A stretch of 64,000 bases of DNA from Lycorma delicatula (Eukaryota; Arthropoda; Insecta; Hemiptera; Fulgoridae), in the NCBI RefSeq assembly GCF_047948215.1, contig NC_134457.1, positions 85,536,898 through 85,600,897 of the forward strand. Reading direction: 5' to 3'. Position 1 is the first letter of the stretch, and every line of letters begins with the position of its first letter. Shown here piece after piece: positions 57,321 through 64,000 of the stretch. The notes below the pieces were generated by a model. That model was not told where the DNA came from and made no database searches. It saw only the letters and a list, made by a program, of their open reading frames with translations. A program made the translations under genes and the position numbers.

Positions 57321-60300
57321 TTATAAGCAGATAAAAGGAAGCCTCTTTTTTAGTATGATGAGAGCTACAGCTTTCTTACAAACTCAGCTGCAGTGTATCT
57401 TAGACCTAAACATTCATAAGAATCAACTGAACTAAACCAAAACTAATGTAAAAGTCTTAAGATAACTTGCAAATAATTACTTCATTTTCAGCATATCTTA
57501 AACATGTTTCTATCATTCTAACTTATAAAATCTCCCTCGCAGGCTATACTAATTTAAAATATGTCTTTAAATGTTTCATAAAGTTTTTGTCAAATCTTAT
57601 GCAAATTCATTAATTTTTTGACACTTTAAAAATCACAATGAATAGATTTACAAAGGCATTAGAACAAAGCACTTCTGAAAGCAAACTGGATGAGCAGTAA
57701 TAGAACATGAGTCATAGGACCCTGGGTGCTAGGGTCCAATATCAACCTCTGCCCAGCCACATGTGACTTTATTCAGTTCTGAACTTGTTCCATCGGTTCA
57801 GGTACTTTCCGATCAAACTTTATTCCTTTATAAAGTTTCAATTTTTTTACATTATCTTCAAATTGATTTTAGTATATAAATCTAAATGCTCAGTGCAAGT
57901 ACTGCAACATTCAGAGGATGGGTAATTTGAAAGGTAGCATTAATAAATTGAATATCTAATGTACTCTGGTGACAAACAGCAGTTAGCTTTGTCTTGATTT
58001 TGTAATAATAGTACGGGTCTAGTTGATATATAAAACCTTGTTTAAAATTTGCCATATCGTTATTTTTTTTTTTATAAATTCTAACCATCAATGCATGCAA
58101 ACTAAAAAACCAATTTAGTATGGGGGCTCCTATTTATCTAATATACTAGCAGTAAACATGCTTAGAAAAAAATTGTTTGGATAAAAATTACCCCACATAG
58201 GTAAATCATTTTTTTTTTTTTTCATTTTTCTATATGTTGCATCAGTTACTGATTTTACAAAGAAAATTAAGAGGGCCTTTTTTTATATACATGAACCTGT
58301 ATAAGTTACCATACATGGAAAAAATAACTTTTTTTATGAAAACCATTTTTATTTATTATTATATTATTTTTATGTATTCTATGAATGGAAACTTATGGGA
58401 CACTGTAGTATCAAATTCTGCTTAAAATTGTTGCTGGCAATCATTATTGAGAAACATAATTTAAAAAAACCTGTAATGTAAATAACACTTGATATTTATA
58501 TTGTTCTTATTACTTTCATATTTAAGTGTATTCTTACCCTGTTTCCTACCTTCTTTTTATTCATATTTTTAAAATCATGTGTTTTGTCTGTTATTTTCAT
58601 GATCTTTACTTTCAGACATATCTGTTTTCTGATTAAAACAAAGTAATCTGCCTGGTGGTAGTGTAACTAAAGTAACGTATGAATCCACATGACAGAAAGC
58701 CCTAACTCACCCATTTGCAATCTGTTTATTTGTATGTCTTATTTTTTGCTTCCTTTAGCAACCCCAATGTATTACTTTTTATAAAAATATTGTTTTTTTG
58801 CTTCTGCATTTCTTGTAAATGGCTTTTTTCATTTGGGCAAAGATTTTTTTATATGCTTATATATAAAAAAAATTAATAAATAAAACAGAACTAATTTACA
58901 AAAGGAATACATAGTCAATTCTTTTATTTTGTGTAATAGCCAGTGCACGTAGCTTTTAATCTGGCACCAATATAACTGAGAAGTAAAAAATTTAAAGAAT
59001 TGAAAAAGTATTATGTACTCTGTAGGGCATTTTTGAAGTTAATTTTATTATTTGTTTACATTTTTATAAACGTGAGTTTAGCCAGATTCATGTATCAACA
59101 TTATATTATATATTTTATTGTGACACAAATTCAACTTAATTTTTGTGGTAAAATTTTGTAATATTGTTGTTTTTTGTTTTTATTTTATTTTTTTAACTCA
59201 TAAAACTTTTTATTTTTTAAATTAATTCAAGCAAATAAAATTATTATAATTTCTAATCAGATTTTTCCGGCAGAAGTAATTATTTTTTTACTTGAAATGA
59301 TTACACAAAATTACTGTTTACTACATGGTGAAGCTTTTTTAACTAGAGAAGTGCATTGTTAAGTTCTTGTATAACCTTCTTATACAAATTTCTCTTATTT
59401 TTCATAGGTAGTAGTACGTACCTGTACTTAAGTGGTGTGTTATTGTAAAATGTTTTTATCTATTAAAAATAGTATTTTTTACATCCACATACAAATGCCT
59501 TTATTTTTTCTCCATTTTTCATAGTGTTTATGTTTTACATCGATATAACAGTATCTACCTAACATAGGACTTTGTACTAGATGTATTTTCAAGTGTAACA
59601 ACAACTAACTATGCAGTAGATCATTCTTCAGCTACTGCTATTTTTATTTTGTATTTTTGTAGTCTTCTGTTAACATGCTTTTTTTTTTGTATAGATTTTC
59701 ATTGGCTTGCTGTCTTCTATGCTCACTAATTCTGCTTTCTTAATATTCATTTATTTTATACTATGATTTGTCATAACTTCTAATTTTAAATCATTGTTGA
59801 ATACAATGCTTTGTATTGATCTCCTAAAAGCACCATGTCATATGTGGATCTTGTATATTTTATAACTTATTTTCCTTATTCCTTAGTTCAACACAAGTCC
59901 TTTCATATTACGTTTTATTTCAAATTTTTTTTGGAGTTTTTTTTATATGTTCAACATAAATATACAAGTTAAATATACAAGGCTAGGCAGCACTCTTGTT
60001 TTACTTTTCTTAGATCAAATTACTGAGGATTATTTGGTTTATGCATAAGAAACCATAGTTTATGTTTCATAGTTGTTTTTTGATTCAGATACAGTTCTCT
60101 AATCTGTATTTTCAGTTTACTCTTTGTTTTTCTAATTTTTAAATTAATCTCCTCTTTTGGCATCGTTAGATACTTTTTCCATATAAAATATATCTTTATA
60201 TCCAGTGTAATATATATATTCACAGACGTAGTGGGTTTTTTTTTTACACTAATGAACTGTGTAATTGCATGGGTTTTCCATTGGTAGAGTGGATCTGGAT

Positions 60301-62890
60301 AATTTGTAAATACTACTTTTTTATCTGATGATTGATTATTTTTTATTTTATGTTAATTTGTAAATATCAAATATATTTATTATTTAATAATTTAAGACAG
60401 TAACTGATTCTGACTCATTTATAGTCATGTACACAGTGTTGTAACCTTAAAGGGCACTAGAAAAATTTGCTCTTAATAAGAAATATTTCTGATTATTGAA
60501 ATATACTGATTACTCTAAATTTAAGTTAAAATAATTTCTAAATGTAAGAATGTGCCATTTTAGCACTAAAACCATTTTATCAAATATTGAATATACATTT
60601 TATTGTTTTGTGTTTGAAAATTTTTGTACTGGATTATAATGATGTGAGATGTATTTTGTTATTCTTTAAATTTCAATACAGATGCCTTTTTTTTTTAGAA
60701 ATTTTTTAATTGTTTTGTAATGTATGCTCATACTGTTGTTATTGCATGCAATCCATTAGTATTGCATGTATTAACTGATGATGAAGCATGCAATTACACA
60801 ATTAAGTACTATTTAATTTGAGTGTACTACTTTCCGATTAAATATTATGTTTCAATCAGGTTTAAGGAAGATTTCCTTAGAAATGTTACGTCAAATTTTC
60901 AGTGTTCGTAAAAATTTAACCTATTTTGTTTTACTTTTTTTGAATGTGTAAAGTTTTCTAATAGTCTGAGAGACAAATTATGTTGGCTTTATTATGAAGA
61001 AAATGTTTTTAGTTATATAATAAAATTAATTTTTGAATAGCAGCTCTTTTTATTTATTATTAGATTTGGCATAAAACATGCTGAACATTAGTAAGTTAAA
61101 TTTGGATATATATTTAAGTAAATTTCTTGATGAGTACAGAAGTTGATTGTTTAAAGGAATCTGACCACTTTTCCCAACATTTCCATCATATAATAAAAAC
61201 ATTTCCAATTTATATTGAAAGGTCTGCTCATCATGACTTTAATATTTAATTAAAAAGTCATAGTAATAAATACATAGTAAGTTTATAAGTCATAGTAAGT
61301 CTGCATAGTATGTCCAGTATTTTTACAGAAGAAAAGTATGTGCGTGTCTAAATAAAAAAATTTCAGGGTAAACATCTTTTGACGAATAACAAAACTACAT
61401 CAGATTGTCTCATAAAATATTTTGTGATGTCTGCCTTCATAAAAATCATAAATAATGCAAGAGTATAAACATTGGTAATTTAAAATCCAGCAGATCCATC
61501 TAAAAATGTTTAATTAATGCTTCAAATTTTGAAGAATCTGACTATGGAATTTTAAAATTACAATCAGTCATTTTAACTTGAATTGGCTAATTTTTTTTGT
61601 CTATCATAGTCCATTTCTGATGTATTGAACTTCATACATAATTATGCATTATATTCAATTGTATAGATTATTATTTAAAAATATATTTGTTTACTTTGTT
61701 TATCACTCATTCTCAAATTTTTCTTTTTAATGATAAGAGTACCATTCAAATCTGTTACCTTGTTTCTTCCTTAATATTCTGACTAGTGGACTGTTGGTAT
61801 ATCTTTTATGTTCAAATATGGCTTCCATCATTGAGATTTTATCTTTCTTGTTTTCCATTCCAAATGCAACTCCTTCAGAACTAATAAAGAAGAATTATTT
61901 TTGAAGATTATCAGTACTGTGATCAAAAACAATGAGGAAACTCCCTGTGCTTGTTATTTTTGTAGGCATTATGTGCAGATTTATATGCTCAAGTTAGGTA
62001 TTATGTAGGAAATTGAATTTTATAGAATGATTTAGATGTTTTATTTTCTGATTATTTATTTATTTTATAAACATTTGCTTAGTGGTAGTATAGTAATTAG
62101 TTGTAATTTTTATTATGATTATTATTGTTAAATTTAAAAGCTAGTTTGATAGTTAAATGTGAACAAATTCTGCTTCTTAGTTTTTATCACTTAAGTTCTA
62201 ATGTAAAGTAGTTTTTCCTAAGTGATTAAAATGTAGATTCTTAATGATACTTTTCATCACATGCAACTGAGTTAGTTTAGTTTTATAAAATTTTTAAGAA
62301 TAAGTTATATGAAAAAAGTTATTTTAATAGGAAATGAAAAGTATATGAAAGATTTCACAGTTAATTAATAGATTCTACAAAATGGCTTTAAATATTGCAT
62401 ATTATGATTTTATATAAAAATAAAATCATTTAAAATTTATTTTAATATTAATTTTGATAACCAATTTTAAGTGTTCATTATAGTATAGAAGATCAAATTA
62501 AGATAAAAAAAAAAGTTGCTCTTTGATGAGAATCTCAATATTTTTTAGTTTGTATTTTTATTGAATATTTTGATATATATTTTTTTCTTCTTTTCAAAAC
62601 CTTCACCTTGCACACTGATCAGTATCTTGATGATTTATTTGAATTTTCAAAATGTTATGTATATAATTCATATATGTATGTAATGCAACTTTAGTTTATA
62701 TTTAAACTTTACTAAAGTTTACAACTTTAGTTTGTATTTGTTAAAACATGCTAAAATTAGTTAATTTTTTTTAGATACATACTACTGCTTTTTTTATTCA
62801 AATTATTAACTGATGTGTCCATATATTTAATATAAATATAAACTAAATAAATATTGCTTGTTATGTAATAATACATTATACAGATTACAA
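57320..62890. other. Long AT-rich stretch, no gene seen
   Basis: No supported coding region. A GC-richer patch at 57700-57800 (GGACCCTGGGTGCTAGGGTCC, itself a small palindrome) may belong to an old SINE or repeat, but no second copy is in the window. Confidence 0.5.
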
Positions 62891-62893
62891 TAG

Positions 62894-63019
62894 GAATGGG
62901 TAGATATGTTACGCCATGGGTTAAAAGAAAAGAAACTATCTCAACCTTTGCCTGGATGGATTGAGGGAAATCATTGGATCAGAGCAGTATCACAAAATAC
63001 ACAACTAATTGTAAAATAA
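62894..63019 (+). CDS. Candidate terminal exon of an unknown gene
   Basis: After an acceptor-like ATTACAATAG the frame is open for 41 codons to TAA (63017-63019): EWVDMLRHGLKEKKLSQPLP, then GWIEGNHWIRAVSQNTQLIV K. Three Trp and balanced amino-acid use contrast with the Lys/Ile/Asn-rich noise of the neighbourhood. No family is recognised. It cannot be spliced in frame to the ANO8 last exon at its natural stop. Could be the last exon of a downstream gene, or a decayed gene scrap. Confidence 0.35.
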   Translation, partial: EWVDMLRHGLKEKKLSQPLPGWIEGNHWIRAVSQNTQLIVK

Positions 63020-63750
63020 AAATTAGATTTGATTGAAGTTCAATTTTCAATACATTTTTTTGAAGATATTAATTATAAAAAAAATCACAATTCAAAAGGC
63101 ATTAATGAAAATTATAAGCCAATATTTACTAGTATTTACACATTATAGGATATGTAGAAAATTTTCAATTAGTATTATTTAAAAATTCATAGACAGAGTA
63201 AATTGTTATTGTAAAAGAGATTCTGTTAATTCTATATTAAATAAATTGAAGGGACTTTTTTTAAATGGTTTGGAAGTTATTAAAAATGGTGGAAGCATAA
63301 TAGGGCTTTTTCCTGTAAGTTGAAGTATTGTTTTGAGTAAAAATGAAAAGTTTGGTTTCTGATCTGGTTTGATGAAGATGGATATTGCTAATTTTCAAGA
63401 ATGGATGTTATTTTTAGTAAAGATTGCATATTTGCAAATTAAATGCACAAATAAGTTAACATCTTTCATTTTCTAAATATTGGTTTACATGATTCATAAT
63501 CATCAGCGTCAAACAATGATCTGAGAGCTCATTTTTACATCTTAAAAATTCATACTTTTTGAGGGAACCTAAAGAGATTATTGGTTTAATACTTCAGATG
63601 GGAATGTACAGAACTATAACAAGTATTTAATATAATGGTGACAAACTTAGCAATGTTTTATTACAGTGCTTCAAAGCAAAACAGTATGGCTTGATTTTGT
63701 AGCAACCACAAAATTGGGAAATCAATTTGATCATCCCATTTTATATTTCA
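63020..63750. other. AT-rich sequence, no feature
   Basis: Nothing recognised. Confidence 0.5.
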
Positions 63751-63751
63751 G

Positions 63752-63948
63752 CTAGGATTATCATAATTGAATTTAGTGTTATCTTCTGCCCTTCCTAGCA
63801 TTGTCGCTAACATTCGTAGTTGATGTGTCTCATTTAGCAAGTGCTAAAAGTAGTTTTGAGAATGGAGGTACTCTGAAACACGGCAACTGCAAATGTTAGT
63901 GACAATACTAGGAAGGGCAGAAAATAACACTCAAACTCAATCATCCCA
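63752..63948. repeat. MITE-like hairpin with long arms
   Basis: Arms of about 55-65 bp (63765-63822 and 63884-63942) are inverted copies: left TCTTCTGCCCTTCCTAGCAT, right ATACTAGGAAGGGCAGAAAA, with few mismatches. The spacer is about 60 bp. No coding capacity. Confidence 0.75.
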
Positions 63949-64000
63949 AGAGAATTTGTCATTTAATATAACTTCTGATTAATCCACATTTAGTACAGTA

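Noticed and set aside
60963..61000. Exon-like FKEDFLRNVTSNF / LRKISLEMLRQIFSV near 60860-60910
   Set aside because: Two frames look equally coding-like after the same AG, no donor fits, and there is no homology I recognise; treated as chance.
61966..61997. 32-bp mini-exon candidate between TTTTTGTAG and GTATTA
   Set aside because: Cannot be joined in frame with the candidate exon at 62894; too short to support.

Overview
This is an AT-rich animal nuclear window, almost certainly from an insect and possibly from a hemipteran with a large, repeat-rich genome. The order is inferred only from the repeat mix. The single gene I can fully support is the 3' part of an anoctamin of the ANO8 type (TMEM16 family), on the + strand. 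Eight exons (527-601, 8490-8726, 11908-12105, 13587-13718, 19503-19699, 31089-31344, 39333-39540, 39967-40304) join with matching splice phases into 546 codons plus a stop. The gene's 5' part lies to the left of the window.

The introns, and to a lesser extent the downstream region, are packed with decayed transposable elements, many nested. Intron after exon 1: a palindromic mariner (1118-2034) and a Tigger/pogo-like element (2623-7925) split by an RTE-clade LINE (3145-6224). Next intron: a Tigger scrap, a mariner fragment split by a tRNA-type SINE with exact 13-bp target duplications, and a LINE 3' fragment. Intron before exon 5: a transposase N-terminal scrap, a TA-flanked MITE, a 1.29-kb mariner, a second mariner in the opposite orientation, and an internally deleted R1-like LINE. 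The 11.4-kb intron after exon 5: two transposase fragments, a second RTE copy carrying two R1-like insertions, a Penelope-like element split by a third RTE copy, and another mariner.

The 8-kb intron after exon 6 holds the least expected cargo. On the - strand at about 34.0-37.4 kb lies a broken block of Maverick/Polinton- or adintovirus-like morphogenesis genes: a phospholipase A2-like domain, an adenain-type protease, a penton-like minor capsid protein and a double-jelly-roll major capsid protein. A SINE later landed inside the penton-like gene. A separate DDE transposase fragment follows at 38.1 kb.

Downstream of the ANO8 stop codon (40304-64000) the sequence is very AT-rich and has few coding signals: a third SINE, several mariner/Tc1-type transposase remnants, a gag-like fossil with a zinc knuckle, a MITE-like hairpin at 63.8 kb, and two orphan exon-like segments (about 56.65 and 62.89 kb) that I cannot assign. 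No CRISPR array, rRNA or functional tRNA was seen.
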